Source: Chitinispirillaceae bacterium
Lineage (GTDB): Bacteria > Fibrobacterota > Chitinivibrionia > Chitinivibrionales > Chitinispirillaceae
Reading direction: 5' to 3'
Assembly: GCA_016929595.1 (NCBI GenBank)
Contig: JAFGIN010000054.1
Location: 16,071-80,070, forward strand
DNA: 64,000 bases
Part shown: one piece after another, positions 45,082 through 54,735 of the stretch
Layout: every line of letters begins with the position of its first letter
Numbering within the stretch: position 1 is the stretch's first letter
Made by a program: the position numbers and the translations under genes
The notes under the pieces: generated by a model
Seen by the model: the letters and a program-made list of their open reading frames with translations, nothing else
Told to the model about the DNA's origin: nothing
Databases searched by the model: none

Positions 45082-46764
45082 ATGAAATCGATTATTGTTG
45101 ATTTGTTAAGCAAAGCGCTTTCTGATGCGCTTCCTCAGAGCGAAATTGTCCGTTTAATCGAGGTTCCACCATCAGATGATATGGGTGACTTCGCGTTCCC
45201 ATGCTTTCCACTCTCACGTACACTTAAAAAAAATCCTAAGCAGATTGCGGACCAATTATGTGAATCATTAGTATTGCCGCCAGAGATTCAGGAAGTAAAA
45301 GCGGTGTCCGGATATTTGAATTTCTACGTTAACAAAAGGATCCTCACAGAAAATGTGCTTAAAGCGGCTTTTGAGGAATCATATGGAAAGCAGCAACGTG
45401 AGAAATCGATTGTTGTGGAATTTGCATCACCCAACACCAATAAACCGCTGCATCTCGGACACCTTCGTAATATGTCATTAGGAGACAGTGTCTCCCGTAT
45501 TCTTCAGTTCGGTGGAAACAGGGTTACACGTACATCAATAAACAATGACCGCGGTGTTCATATTTGTAAATCAATGCTTGCTTACTCAGAGTTCGCAAAT
45601 GGTGCGACACCCGAATCGACTGGCAAAAAATCAGATCACTTTGTGGGTAATTATTATGTTCTGTTCAGTAAAAAAGCTGCAGAAGATGAGAGCTGGAACG
45701 AGCGTGCACAGGAGATGCTCAGACTCTGGGAATCGGGTGATGAAGCAACGCTTGCCTTGTGGAAAACCATGAACGGGTGGGCCCTGGGTGGATTCAGGGA
45801 AACATATACACTGTTTGGAATCAAATTCGACAAAGAATACTATGAGAGTAACATATACAAATCCGGGAAGGAGATCGTCCAGGACGGACTCAGTAGCGGA
45901 ATCTTTACACTCCGCAGTGATGGTGCTGTCATTGTAAATCTTGAGTCAGAAAAACTCGGTGAAAAGGTCCTTCTGCGCCCCGATGGAACTTCTGTATATA
46001 TTGTTCAGGACCTCTTCCTTGCAGTTTTAAAGAACCAGGAGTATAAGTATGATCAGTCAATTTATGTCGTTGGTAATGAACAGGATTATCATTTCGCTGT
46101 TCTTATAGCTATTTTCAAAAAACTTGGAAATCCTATTTCGGAACGAATGAAGCATCTCTCGTATGGTATGGTTGAACTCCCTGAAGGGCGAATGAAATCA
46201 CGTGAAGGCACTGTGGTGGATGCTGATGATCTGATCCATGAAACCGCACGTCTTGCAGCAGAGGAACTTAAAGAACGTTATACACTCAGTGAAGAGGAGA
46301 GTGCTGAACGCAGTCTTAAAATCGCGCTCAGTGCAATAAAATACCAACTTCTGAAAATCGACATTACAAAAAATATGCTTTTCGATCCCAAAAAAGCGAT
46401 CAGCTTTGAGGGAGATACCGGGCCATATCTTATGTATAGTTATGCACGGGCTGCATCAATTCTTCGTAAAGCAGATGCCCCGAAAACATTCACGATTCCC
46501 GAAATCTCCCATCAGGAAGTCCGCATTATCAAAAAAATCGGGGTTTTCCCTGATGTTGTCAACACTGCTCTTGATAAATTATCACCATCGCTTATCGCCA
46601 ATTACGCCTTCGAACTCTCACAACTGTTCAACGAGTTTTATCACGCTTCTAAAGTTATCGGAAGTGAAATGCAGGATTTCCGTCTCCAGATTGTCAAGGC
46701 ATTCAAGACGGTTCTCAAAAAATGTCTGTGGATGCTTTCCATTAACGAAATTGAAGAGATGTGA
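45082..46764 (+). CDS. argS: Arginyl-tRNA synthetase
   Basis: 560 residues with AAGGG six bases before the ATG. The N-terminal additional domain contains DDMGDFAFPCFPLSR, the class I HIGH motif appears as HLGHLRNMSLGD within EFASPNTNKPLHLGH, and GRMKSREGT stands at the KMSKS position as is common in ArgRS. The DALR anticodon-binding domain follows (TGPYLMYSYARAASILRK). It charges tRNA-Arg. The GH3-like gene starts 48 bases downstream. Confidence 0.97.
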   Translation: MKSIIVDLLSKALSDALPQSEIVRLIEVPPSDDMGDFAFPCFPLSRTLKKNPKQIADQLCESLVLPPEIQEVKAVSGYLNFYVNKRILTENVLKAAFEESYGKQQREKSIVVEFASPNTNKPLHLGHLRNMSLGDSVSRILQFGGNRVTRTSINNDRGVHICKSMLAYSEFANGATPESTGKKSDHFVGNYYVLFSKKAAEDESWNERAQEMLRLWESGDEATLALWKTMNGWALGGFRETYTLFGIKFDKEYYESNIYKSGKEIVQDGLSSGIFTLRSDGAVIVNLESEKLGEKVLLRPDGTSVYIVQDLFLAVLKNQEYKYDQSIYVVGNEQDYHFAVLIAIFKKLGNPISERMKHLSYGMVELPEGRMKSREGTVVDADDLIHETARLAAEELKERYTLSEEESAERSLKIALSAIKYQLLKIDITKNMLFDPKKAISFEGDTGPYLMYSYARAASILRKADAPKTFTIPEISHQEVRIIKKIGVFPDVVNTALDKLSPSLIANYAFELSQLFNEFYHASKVIGSEMQDFRLQIVKAFKTVLKKCLWMLSINEIEEM

Positions 46765-46812
46765 GCAGGTATTTTTAACATTTTAATCCGTCTGTAAGAA
46801 AGAAACATTCAC

Positions 46813-47922
46813 ATGCTAAAGACTCTCAAAAAAGTCCTGTTCCCCATTATTGCAACATTTCTCCCCTTTTCACAAATCAGTGCAGATACATTAGTTGATG
46901 CAATGCTTGCCGAGATGAGCCTCCCCGAAAAAATCGGCCAGATGATCCTTGTATATAATTCGCCTCACGATTTTCTTGAAAAGCATTCTGTCGGAGGCAT
47001 CCTGCTAATGCAGAATATGCTTAAAAAACCATCTGAACTGAAAAAAGAGCTTCAGGACAAACAGACTAAGCTTAAAATACCGCTGCTGATTACGATCGAT
47101 CAGGAGGGTGGAACGGTCAATCGGATCAAGTATTTGCCAAAATGGGCAGATGCACCTTCAGCACAGGAGATGCGGAACTGGCCGGATGACTCGATACACA
47201 CATTTCAAAAAAAGATTGCAGAAGAACTAAAGAGACTAAAAGTAAACTGTAATCTCGCCCCGGTTCTCGATCCATCGGAGAATCACACCGGACAGATGAC
47301 CTACATTGCACGGAAGAATCGCACATTTGGCACGACCACTGATGAAATCGTCCGTCCATCACGGGCTTTTATCAGAGCATTTTCTGAAAATAATATCGGT
47401 TGTATCGTGAAGCATTTCCCTGGGTATGATGTAAGTGTCAATAGTGATTTCAAGATAGCTATCAGTGAAGCGGATTCAGTGCAGATGTCACGTAACATCA
47501 CGCCATTCAGAGAGCTCAACGGCACGTATTCCGGTATCATGATGTCGAGTATTCTCTATGAAAAAATCAATAATGTTCCCGCAGTATTCAGCCCTGATAT
47601 TGTTGCAATGGCACGAAAAATCACTCCTGATGGTATCATCATGACTGATGATCTCTGGGGTGTCGCACTGAGATCATTTACCTTCCCCGAACAGAAGGTA
47701 AAAACACTCGATTATCCCGACACCGCCTTCATACGTATTGTCGAGTATTCGGTAAAAGCAGGAAATGACATGCTGATGATCACCTACCCTCAAAAAGTCC
47801 CCCTGATAATAGAAACGATATTAAAAATGGCTGATAACGACACTGCGGTTCTTGCTCATATCAATGATGCAGCCCGTAGGATTCTATTCCTGAAGAAAAA
47901 ACTAAACCTCTTTACGGATTAA
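46813..47922 (+). CDS. Exported GH3-family protein, beta-N-acetylhexosaminidase-like
   Basis: 369 residues with a signal peptide (VLFPIIATFLPFSQISA). The GH3 N-terminal barrel shows MSLPEKIGQMIL, TIDQEGGTVNRI, KHFPGYDVS (Lys200-His201) and IIMTDDLWGVA with the likely nucleophile Asp279. NagZ enzymes carry KHFPGHG-x4-D-S-H, whose Asp-His pair supplies the acid/base; here the corresponding positions read NSDF, so the His is replaced by Phe. The protein may use a different acid/base or may have lost hydrolase activity. Unlike cytoplasmic NagZ it is exported, suggesting a role in the periplasm or outside. Confidence 0.82.
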   Translation: MLKTLKKVLFPIIATFLPFSQISADTLVDAMLAEMSLPEKIGQMILVYNSPHDFLEKHSVGGILLMQNMLKKPSELKKELQDKQTKLKIPLLITIDQEGGTVNRIKYLPKWADAPSAQEMRNWPDDSIHTFQKKIAEELKRLKVNCNLAPVLDPSENHTGQMTYIARKNRTFGTTTDEIVRPSRAFIRAFSENNIGCIVKHFPGYDVSVNSDFKIAISEADSVQMSRNITPFRELNGTYSGIMMSSILYEKINNVPAVFSPDIVAMARKITPDGIIMTDDLWGVALRSFTFPEQKVKTLDYPDTAFIRIVEYSVKAGNDMLMITYPQKVPLIIETILKMADNDTAVLAHINDAARRILFLKKKLNLFTD

Positions 47923-48042
47923 ATGAAAATAATCCAGATTGTCATTTTGTAATAACAATGATTAAATTATTGTAGTAAAAAATTCAGGTACATTAATAAT
48001 CGAAGAATTTTTATTCTACCGCTTTGGGGTTACCAACGGTAC

Positions 48043-48082
48043 CTTCGAGAGCCTCAGGGACCGTTGGCTGAGGCTCTCGAAG
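48043..48082. repeat. Long perfect hairpin with a competing pairing
   Basis: cttcgagagcctcag (48043-48057) and ctgaggctctcgaag (48068-48082) form a 15-bp perfect stem over loop ggaccgttgg. The loop half accgttgg (48060-48067) is also complementary to ccaacggt at 48033-48040, so two mutually exclusive folds are possible. It lies 62 bases beyond the GH30 stop; no T-tract is present. Gcttcgagagcctcag-type elements are a recurrent repeat in some bacterial genomes. Confidence 0.8.
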
Positions 48083-48144
48083 CCAACAAGCGATACGAGG
48101 AATGCTATGATAACTATATCTGCCCATCAATACAAATCAGTTTT

Positions 48145-49776
48145 TTACCGTACTACAATGGTTTGTGTTTCCACAACTCCTCCGGATTGTACCTTTATCA
48201 TGTAGGTACCTTTCGCAACCGGACTATTTAGAGTATATCCTGAGTTATTACCGGAAATGGTAACAGATTCAACAACCTGCTTTCCGGCGATATCGCATAA
48301 GGATACCGTATAGTTTCCAGATGCATTCGAATTAAAAGAGATCCTGATTGATCTGTTCTGATTAACTTGTGCAGAAAACGACGGTTTGGAATTAACTGTC
48401 TTGTCCTTTACACTCTGTATACCGACAGGGGGGGGAGTTTTCCACAAATTGACAGTAGTTATAGACGATGCATCAAGATTAATTGTTGGCCTGGTTTTCC
48501 CGAATCCTGCTATACGCTCATATTTTTTAGATTGCTCAACAGATCCATTGATTTTAGTTGTCTGAAAAGCTTCTCCGGTATCGATCACTTCGGGTATTCC
48601 TTTTAGATTAAGTGTTGTTGCACCACCAGTATTTATAATAATCACCGCAATAGAATCTTTTGCAGCATTTGCAAATGCAGAGACTTTCAGGGATCCGCCA
48701 CTGGCACCAATTCGTTTCCAGCCACGATGTATATTTTTGGAGAAATGTTTAAATCCGAAATAAATGGGCCTGACTTTATATTGAGGACCGCCATTTTCAT
48801 TATCAAGACTGAAAAAGGTATGCGTGGAGGCTGTTTTATAAGCCAGAGCGAAAAGAAGGTACATTGAAACCTCCTCTTCCACCAGCGCGTTTTGAATGAT
48901 CTGAAGATGATTAAACCACGTTTGTCCTGAAGCGTTATCATTAATTAGATACTCAGTTTGATAGCGGGGCAGAGATGAATATTTTTGTTTAACATTTCTC
49001 ATTTTAGTTGCATCAGCACCATTATAAAAATGATGGCATATTCCGACTATCTGGTTTCTGTTGATAGCATTCATGTAACTGTCCAGCCCTTGAACACCGA
49101 CACCATCCAGACCGGTCATATCCGGTCCTATAAATTTAACCCCCAGTCCATCTACCTTCTTATAAACAGCATCGAGTGCCTTTGCATATGAGCAACTGTT
49201 ACCGGATTCGGCCGGAAGCATATGGCATCCTTCCCATTCTGCAGGCCAGTCCGGTTCATTCTGAATACTGACCCAGTCAGGAGTAAGCCCCGAATCCTTA
49301 AAGTGTACCAGCGACTTATGCCAGTAATCTGCGTACTGAGCATACATAAACTGCCCGTTTTCTTTTTTCAGTGAGATTTTTACCCCATTCACATCACCTG
49401 CAATCGTATCCATATGTTTTAGATATGCCGGCGGAGACCAGGAAGCCATGACGATCTTAACCTGAGGGTATCTCTCTTTTACCTCTTTCATCATAGGAAC
49501 TTCTGTTACTTCTGTATCATTCTGCGGGTCATAACTATTACAAATTCTTACAATGTTACAACCGGCTTTATTAAAAATAGAATCGTAAAGTTCATCTTTG
49601 TTTTCTCGCCCATATGGCCAGACATTAAACATAAACCCCCCACCGAACCCCTCGATTGTCTGCGCCATTGAAGCCGGGTTGATAGTTACATCGACAGCTG
49701 GCGTTGAAGTCACAAACAATATAACGCTGTAACTAAACAGCACCCAAAAAAGATGTAAGGATGTTTTTTTGAGCAT
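48145..49776 (-). CDS. GH30 glycoside hydrolase (probable glucuronoxylanase) with sorting tail
   Basis: 543 residues with a signal peptide. The GH30 barrel starts QTIEGFGGGFMFNVWPYGR and contains MASWSPPAYLK, acid/base Glu174 in SIQNEPDW and nucleophile Glu275 in YQTEYL, then the side beta-sandwich (FKHFSKNIHRGWKRIGA) typical of subfamily 8 xylanases. The final 85 residues are a sorting tail (YTVSLCDIAGKQV, KGTYMIKVQSGG). Probable action is endo-cleavage of glucuronoxylan outside the cell; the subfamily call is moderate. Divergent from the GH16 gene, so the two may be co-regulated from the 237-base gap. Confidence 0.9.
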   Translation of the reverse strand: MLKKTSLHLFWVLFSYSVILFVTSTPAVDVTINPASMAQTIEGFGGGFMFNVWPYGRENKDELYDSIFNKAGCNIVRICNSYDPQNDTEVTEVPMMKEVKERYPQVKIVMASWSPPAYLKHMDTIAGDVNGVKISLKKENGQFMYAQYADYWHKSLVHFKDSGLTPDWVSIQNEPDWPAEWEGCHMLPAESGNSCSYAKALDAVYKKVDGLGVKFIGPDMTGLDGVGVQGLDSYMNAINRNQIVGICHHFYNGADATKMRNVKQKYSSLPRYQTEYLINDNASGQTWFNHLQIIQNALVEEEVSMYLLFALAYKTASTHTFFSLDNENGGPQYKVRPIYFGFKHFSKNIHRGWKRIGASGGSLKVSAFANAAKDSIAVIIINTGGATTLNLKGIPEVIDTGEAFQTTKINGSVEQSKKYERIAGFGKTRPTINLDASSITTVNLWKTPPPVGIQSVKDKTVNSKPSFSAQVNQNRSIRISFNSNASGNYTVSLCDIAGKQVVESVTISGNNSGYTLNSPVAKGTYMIKVQSGGVVETQTIVVR

Positions 49777-49924
49777 TACTTTTCTTCCTCAATTTTGAAA
49801 AGGTGAATTAATTTCTGTTAGATAGAATTAATATATTACTATTTTCATTTTGAAAGATAAAAAAAATTGAGATTCGAGATCAATGTCTTTATAAAGTATT
49901 CAGTATTCAGTACCTACGATCAGT

Positions 49925-49945
49925 TTTCAAGGGGGGCCCTTGAAA
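49925..49945. promoter_or_regulatory. Hairpin in the GH30/GH16 divergent spacer
   Basis: tttcaaggg (49925-49933) and cccttgaaa (49937-49945) form a 9-bp perfect inverted repeat around ggg. It sits between the two divergent glucan/xylan hydrolase starts and could be an operator or simply a repeat. The neighbouring tattcagtattcagtacc is a short direct repeat. Confidence 0.35.
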
Positions 49946-50013
49946 CATCTGTGAGTTCAAATCTGGCCAGAAATTTCTTTCAATAACCTGGCGCAACGAT
50001 TAAATTTCCCTAT

Positions 50014-51669
50014 ATGAAGTTTAATAGCTGCATCATGATTTTAGCTTCAATATACCTGATTCTACTCTCAGAATCGGTTTTCAGCAGTTCGGCAGAAAAC
50101 TGGGTACTGGTGTGGCAGGATGAATTCAACACTCCCGGGCTTCCCGACAATCAAAAATGGTCCTATGATGTTGGAGGGGATGGCTGGGGAAACAATGAAC
50201 TTCAGTTCTATACAAATAAACGCCTGGAAAATGCACGTATTGAAGATTCAGCCCTGATCATCGAAACCCGTAAAGAAACTTTTTCAGGAAAAAATTATAC
50301 ATCAGCCCGTCTTGTTTCAAAAGGAAAAGGTGACTGGCTATATGGCAAAGTTGAAGTTCGCGCAAAACTTCCATCAGGTAAAGGTACATGGCCCGCAATC
50401 TGGATGCTTCCAACCTTCTGGGAATATGGAAACTGGCCTGCAAGCGGGGAAATAGATATCATGGAGCATGTTGGCTATGATCCGGGAGTAATTCATGCCA
50501 CAGTGCACACGGCGGATCTCAACCATACTAAGGGTACGCAAGTCGGCAAAAACACAATCGTTGAAGACTGTATGGCTCAGTACCATGTTTACTCTGTAGA
50601 GTGGTATCCAGACCACATCGATGCCTTCATTGATGGTAAAAAGTATTTCAGTTTCAGTAACCGCAACGAGGGTTTCAGCACATGGCCCTTTGACAAGAAA
50701 TTTCACCTGCTTCTCAATACTGCATTTGGTGGAGACTGGGGCGGTGCGCAGGGTATAGATTCAACAATTGTTTCTACCCTTTTCTATGTCGATTATGTGC
50801 GGGTTTATCAGTTGTCAGAAGAGGGACCAGTTTCTTTGAATGTAAACAACACAACCGGAGGAGAGGTAACTGTAGATCCGTTAAAATCAGTGTATGCATC
50901 AGGTGATAAAATCACTGTAACCGCATTGGCTGATTCCGGCTACCAATTCCAGTCTTGGACAGGAGATATTCTTTCCAATGCGAACCCATTGACAGTAAAT
51001 ATTATCAGGGATATTTCCCTAAAAGCAAATTTTACTCTCGAGGGGGAAATGGTAATAGATGGCAGTTTTAACAATGGTCTCAATTCCTGGTCAGAGTGGA
51101 GTAATACCGGAACAGTGGCCAAAAGAGAAGTTAGTGATGGTACATTCAAAATCAGCATTACTGAAGCAGGAAGTAATGACTGGGATCTGCAGTTAAGTCA
51201 GGCAGGAATGAAGATGATCGCCGGCAATAAGTATCATATCAGTTTTAAGGCCTGGGCGCAAGCCAGTAGAACCATCGTTGTGCGAATCAATATGACCGTT
51301 CCGCCCCACAGCGCCTGGTATTCCCAAACAGTCTCATTAAGTAACAGTCCCCAGATATATACCGTTGAATTTACCATGGCTGATCAGGATGACAGCAATG
51401 CAAGAATCGAATTTGACTTTGGCAAATCGGCAATTACCACATATATTGATGATGTAAGCCTGAAAAATCTTTCATCAAGTGAGACCAACTATAAATCGAA
51501 GAGTTATTCTTCAGGAAATCAGATTTTCATAAAAACTCCTGAAAAGCGCCTGTTTGTTGAGGACGAATCTTTTATCAACGGATATAACTTACTTGGAAGA
51601 AAACTCATAGAAAAGTCCATCAGAAAAAAAACTGTTTTGGCTGCAAAAGGAATATATCTTACGAACTGA
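50014..51669 (+). CDS. GH16 endo-beta-1,3(4)-glucanase with InlB-type repeat, CBM4_9 and truncated tail
   Basis: 551 residues with a signal peptide. The GH16 jelly roll has WQDEFNTPGLPDNQKWSYDV, RLVSKGKGDWLYGKVEVRAK, and the catalytic line GEIDIMEHVG with nucleophile Glu146, Asp148 and acid/base Glu151; this is laminarinase/lichenase-like. A short divergent InlB B-repeat-type module (GGEVTVDPLKSVYASGDKI) follows at about residue 280, then a CBM4_9-like module (VIDGSFNNGLNSWSEW) at about 350. The end (GYNLLGRKLIEK, KGIYLTN) is a sorting tail lacking its last strand. It degrades mixed-linkage or beta-1,3-glucan outside the cell. No strong ribosome site precedes ATG 50014. Confidence 0.92.
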   Translation: MKFNSCIMILASIYLILLSESVFSSSAENWVLVWQDEFNTPGLPDNQKWSYDVGGDGWGNNELQFYTNKRLENARIEDSALIIETRKETFSGKNYTSARLVSKGKGDWLYGKVEVRAKLPSGKGTWPAIWMLPTFWEYGNWPASGEIDIMEHVGYDPGVIHATVHTADLNHTKGTQVGKNTIVEDCMAQYHVYSVEWYPDHIDAFIDGKKYFSFSNRNEGFSTWPFDKKFHLLLNTAFGGDWGGAQGIDSTIVSTLFYVDYVRVYQLSEEGPVSLNVNNTTGGEVTVDPLKSVYASGDKITVTALADSGYQFQSWTGDILSNANPLTVNIIRDISLKANFTLEGEMVIDGSFNNGLNSWSEWSNTGTVAKREVSDGTFKISITEAGSNDWDLQLSQAGMKMIAGNKYHISFKAWAQASRTIVVRINMTVPPHSAWYSQTVSLSNSPQIYTVEFTMADQDDSNARIEFDFGKSAITTYIDDVSLKNLSSSETNYKSKSYSSGNQIFIKTPEKRLFVEDESFINGYNLLGRKLIEKSIRKKTVLAAKGIYLTN

Positions 51670-51757
51670 TTAACTTTTGTAAAGAAGAAAACCTTCCGGT
51701 TTCTCCAAAAAAGGGGTTTTTCGAGAAAACTACTGATAAAAAGTATTATTGTCTACT

Positions 51758-54649
51758 ATGAAGAAATCAAAAATTCACACATTTCTCATCATTCTACTGA
51801 TTTTTTCACTATCTGCTGTAGCGATCTTCATCGGAGCACTTTTTCTTATTCAACTGCATATCAACTCAGGAGCAAAGCGGCTTGTCGTTCTGGAAAAAGA
51901 GGGTAAGTTATCAAAAACATATGGATATGTATGGCAAGAGATCAATGCAACTAAACAGATGGCTGAATCTTTTAAAGAAATTATAATTTCCTCTGAAGAC
52001 AGTCAAACTGAAATTCCTTATACCAGTAACACAGATAATGAGTTCCCTTCGCTCTCAGCAATCGCAGAGCTCAATGCTTTGAAAAATATCATCAAAAATA
52101 TACAAATAAACGATCGCAATGGTATTATCCTGGCCCAGATTCAGTCAACTCAAACATGCATAAACATCTCAAATCTCAATGAGATACTTCTCAAATCACT
52201 GATTGAAACTGAGGACAGACATTTTTACACCCGTAAGCACGCATGGGATTTCAATGCACTTTTGCGAGCCACTTTAAAAGCAGCTGTCAAATCAATTTTT
52301 ACTCGTAAATTACATTATCCACGGGGAAGCAGTACCATACATATGCAGGTGGCACGTTTTCTATTAATGCAATACGACAGCCGGGGATATGCATATGCAG
52401 AAAAAAGCATCAGGCGCAAAATCAAAGAACTCAAGCTTGCGGAGGCGCTTAGACTGGTGTATACAAATGATGATATCCTCACTGTGTATATCAACCATTG
52501 TGTTTCGGCCGGAAGGGGTATGCTCGGTTATTACGATATCAGTACTGGTCTTTTTGGTGTTCCTCCTGAGAGGCTGACTATCCCGCAAAGTCTCTACCTC
52601 GCAAGACTTGTCAAATGGAATCGTCAGGTTCCCGTCAGGATAATCGCACAAATCAAGGCAAGCATGCCGTCACTGGCGAACCTCTTTTCATGGAACAATG
52701 AAGAAGTCAAAGCGATCGAAGCCGGTCTTGATACATTAACATTCAGACAACAGAAGCCTCAGATTCCATCAAACAGTTATCTTATTGATCTTGCCAATGA
52801 ATACTGGAAAAAAATATGTAGAAAAAACGGCATGCCTGACAAAGAAATTGCAGAGATGGATATTGCAGATCCAGAAAGCATGATCAGACGATATGGGAAC
52901 ATTAGTATAAATCTTACCATTGATTACCGGTTACAGAAAAAACTGGAACGAATAGTTGCTGGCAGAGGTTTTGGTCCTGACACAACAATCCGTACCGGTA
53001 CAATGAAAGATTCGATACGCGTCGCGGGACAATATTACGCGTATGCATTGATGGATGCAAAAAGTAACAAACTTCTTGCATATTGTTCAAGAGATATGCT
53101 GGGAAGTCGTCTGCAATCACTTCATGTCAATAAACATCCCAATGGTTCGAGCTTAACAAAACCGATACTCTACGCTCTTGCATATGATCTGGGAATCTAT
53201 CAACCTTCTGATGCTGCAACTGATGATACTGAATCCGGAGACACTTGTGAGTGGTCACGTTCTCTGTTTTATGAGAATAAAATTCCAGCCGGAATGATAT
53301 ACCACAATGTCCCCGAAAAGAAAGGATATCAGGTTCAGAATTTCAGTCACCGTTTTGATGGATACGATTTTCTTTTTAATCATCTGTCCCGTTCAAATAA
53401 TATACTTGCTGTTGAAACGATGTATCGTCTCTCGACAGATCTGCAGGAAAACAGTGAACGGACCAGAGACATTAAAAAGCTGCTTGAAAGACTGGCAATC
53501 AAATTGCCAGTTAAAAGTAAGCAGATCACCGGACCACAGCTTTACAGTTCTCTGGTGGCTGCCCTGCGGGGGCACTCTGCACCATTAAAAAGTTATGAGC
53601 AAAATTATTCTGTTGCTCTGGGTACACTTGAATTGTCTCTCTACGAACAAATATCATTATTTAACGTCTTGTATAATAACCGGATTATCATCAAACCATC
53701 AGAGATGCCCTCTTTATTTGTTAAGACAATAAAAATTGCCGGCAAAGATATTTCGTTCAGAGACACCATCACCAGCCGTCAGGTGTTCAGCAGTTTGCAA
53801 ACTGTTCAACCAGTTCACCTTGGACTGCATAAAAGATTACTCTCCAATCCATCTGACCGTCTCCAAAGGTTCGACATCTGCGGCGGTGATGAACATCTGA
53901 GTAACTTTGCTAAAAGCGGTACAACCGATGATATCATACGTCCATTTAATGTTGCTCCGATAGATACATCCCGAACCAGTTTCGGCTTATGGAATGCAGT
54001 GTTACGTCTTCGATTAACAGGTAAAGATCTGATCAGAGAAGCTGCACACGATTCAATAGTTAAGAAGAATCATGACATGCATACGATTGCAGGTACCGTT
54101 CCTGCAGAGGAAATTCTTGACATCACGCTAGCTGCAACAGGTGAATGTAATTCCCATTACACCGGAGAACGGGATGGTAAAACACTGCACGGCTACGTTT
54201 CCAGAGAATTGCTTCATGCATTTGGTATTCCCTGTTCTTCAGGTTTTTATACCGCTTATGAAAATGAACTGTTAAACGAAACTGAAGCAAAAACAAAGTA
54301 TGCAAATCAACAGGAATCTGATCTGCCATTTCTTTCGCGGGCTTTAATCAGGCTTAAAGCAGGGATATCAAAACCCGGTTCGCTTGATGAAATTCGGTTT
54401 GAGAAGTCCCGAACTGATGCATCGATACGTTTAAAGGGAAAGAGTTACAGAACGATGCTCAAATTCACCTCATATATGGGAGCGAATGCACAGCAATACC
54501 ACACATTACTCGAGAAACTCAAAAAGAGCGACGATTCGCAGCAGGCAAGAAATACAATCTCTCAGATACTTGCTATCGATACAGGTAATCAGATTCTTAA
54601 ACGCGACCTTCAACAGGCCTGTACCTCGTTGCTCAATAGTCTTGATTAG
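51758..54649 (+). CDS. Bifunctional class A penicillin-binding protein
   Basis: 963 residues from ATG 51758 (the frame extends to a TTG three codons earlier). One membrane helix near residue 20 is followed by a GT51 glycosyltransferase domain with Glu152 in ETEDRHF and YPRGSSTIHMQVARFLLM. A transpeptidase domain follows with catalytic Ser465 in SLTK, Ser546-x-Asn548 in SRSNNI and Lys719-Ser-Gly in AKSGTTD. All three penicillin-binding motifs are present, so it should polymerise and cross-link glycan strands in the periplasm. The C-terminal 150 residues are extra and helical, with no recognised domain. Start region is 89 bases after the GH16 gene. Confidence 0.87.
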   Translation: MKKSKIHTFLIILLIFSLSAVAIFIGALFLIQLHINSGAKRLVVLEKEGKLSKTYGYVWQEINATKQMAESFKEIIISSEDSQTEIPYTSNTDNEFPSLSAIAELNALKNIIKNIQINDRNGIILAQIQSTQTCINISNLNEILLKSLIETEDRHFYTRKHAWDFNALLRATLKAAVKSIFTRKLHYPRGSSTIHMQVARFLLMQYDSRGYAYAEKSIRRKIKELKLAEALRLVYTNDDILTVYINHCVSAGRGMLGYYDISTGLFGVPPERLTIPQSLYLARLVKWNRQVPVRIIAQIKASMPSLANLFSWNNEEVKAIEAGLDTLTFRQQKPQIPSNSYLIDLANEYWKKICRKNGMPDKEIAEMDIADPESMIRRYGNISINLTIDYRLQKKLERIVAGRGFGPDTTIRTGTMKDSIRVAGQYYAYALMDAKSNKLLAYCSRDMLGSRLQSLHVNKHPNGSSLTKPILYALAYDLGIYQPSDAATDDTESGDTCEWSRSLFYENKIPAGMIYHNVPEKKGYQVQNFSHRFDGYDFLFNHLSRSNNILAVETMYRLSTDLQENSERTRDIKKLLERLAIKLPVKSKQITGPQLYSSLVAALRGHSAPLKSYEQNYSVALGTLELSLYEQISLFNVLYNNRIIIKPSEMPSLFVKTIKIAGKDISFRDTITSRQVFSSLQTVQPVHLGLHKRLLSNPSDRLQRFDICGGDEHLSNFAKSGTTDDIIRPFNVAPIDTSRTSFGLWNAVLRLRLTGKDLIREAAHDSIVKKNHDMHTIAGTVPAEEILDITLAATGECNSHYTGERDGKTLHGYVSRELLHAFGIPCSSGFYTAYENELLNETEAKTKYANQQESDLPFLSRALIRLKAGISKPGSLDEIRFEKSRTDASIRLKGKSYRTMLKFTSYMGANAQQYHTLLEKLKKSDDSQQARNTISQILAIDTGNQILKRDLQQACTSLLNSLD

Positions 54650-54673
54650 GGTTGAATAAAAGAAGGTTATTTC

Positions 54674-54727
54674 ACGATATGCGCCTCACCCCCTGATTCC
54701 CACTCCATTTACTATGAAGAGGGGGAA
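54674..54727. repeat. REP-like repeat, inverted copy
   Basis: gcgcctcaccccctgattcc (54679-54698) and the following ccactcca...gaagagggggaag correspond, on the opposite strand, to the ggagagggg...gggggtgaggcg unit seen at 1812-1857. The copy is degenerate. Confidence 0.55.
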
Positions 54728-54735
54728 GATGAAGA

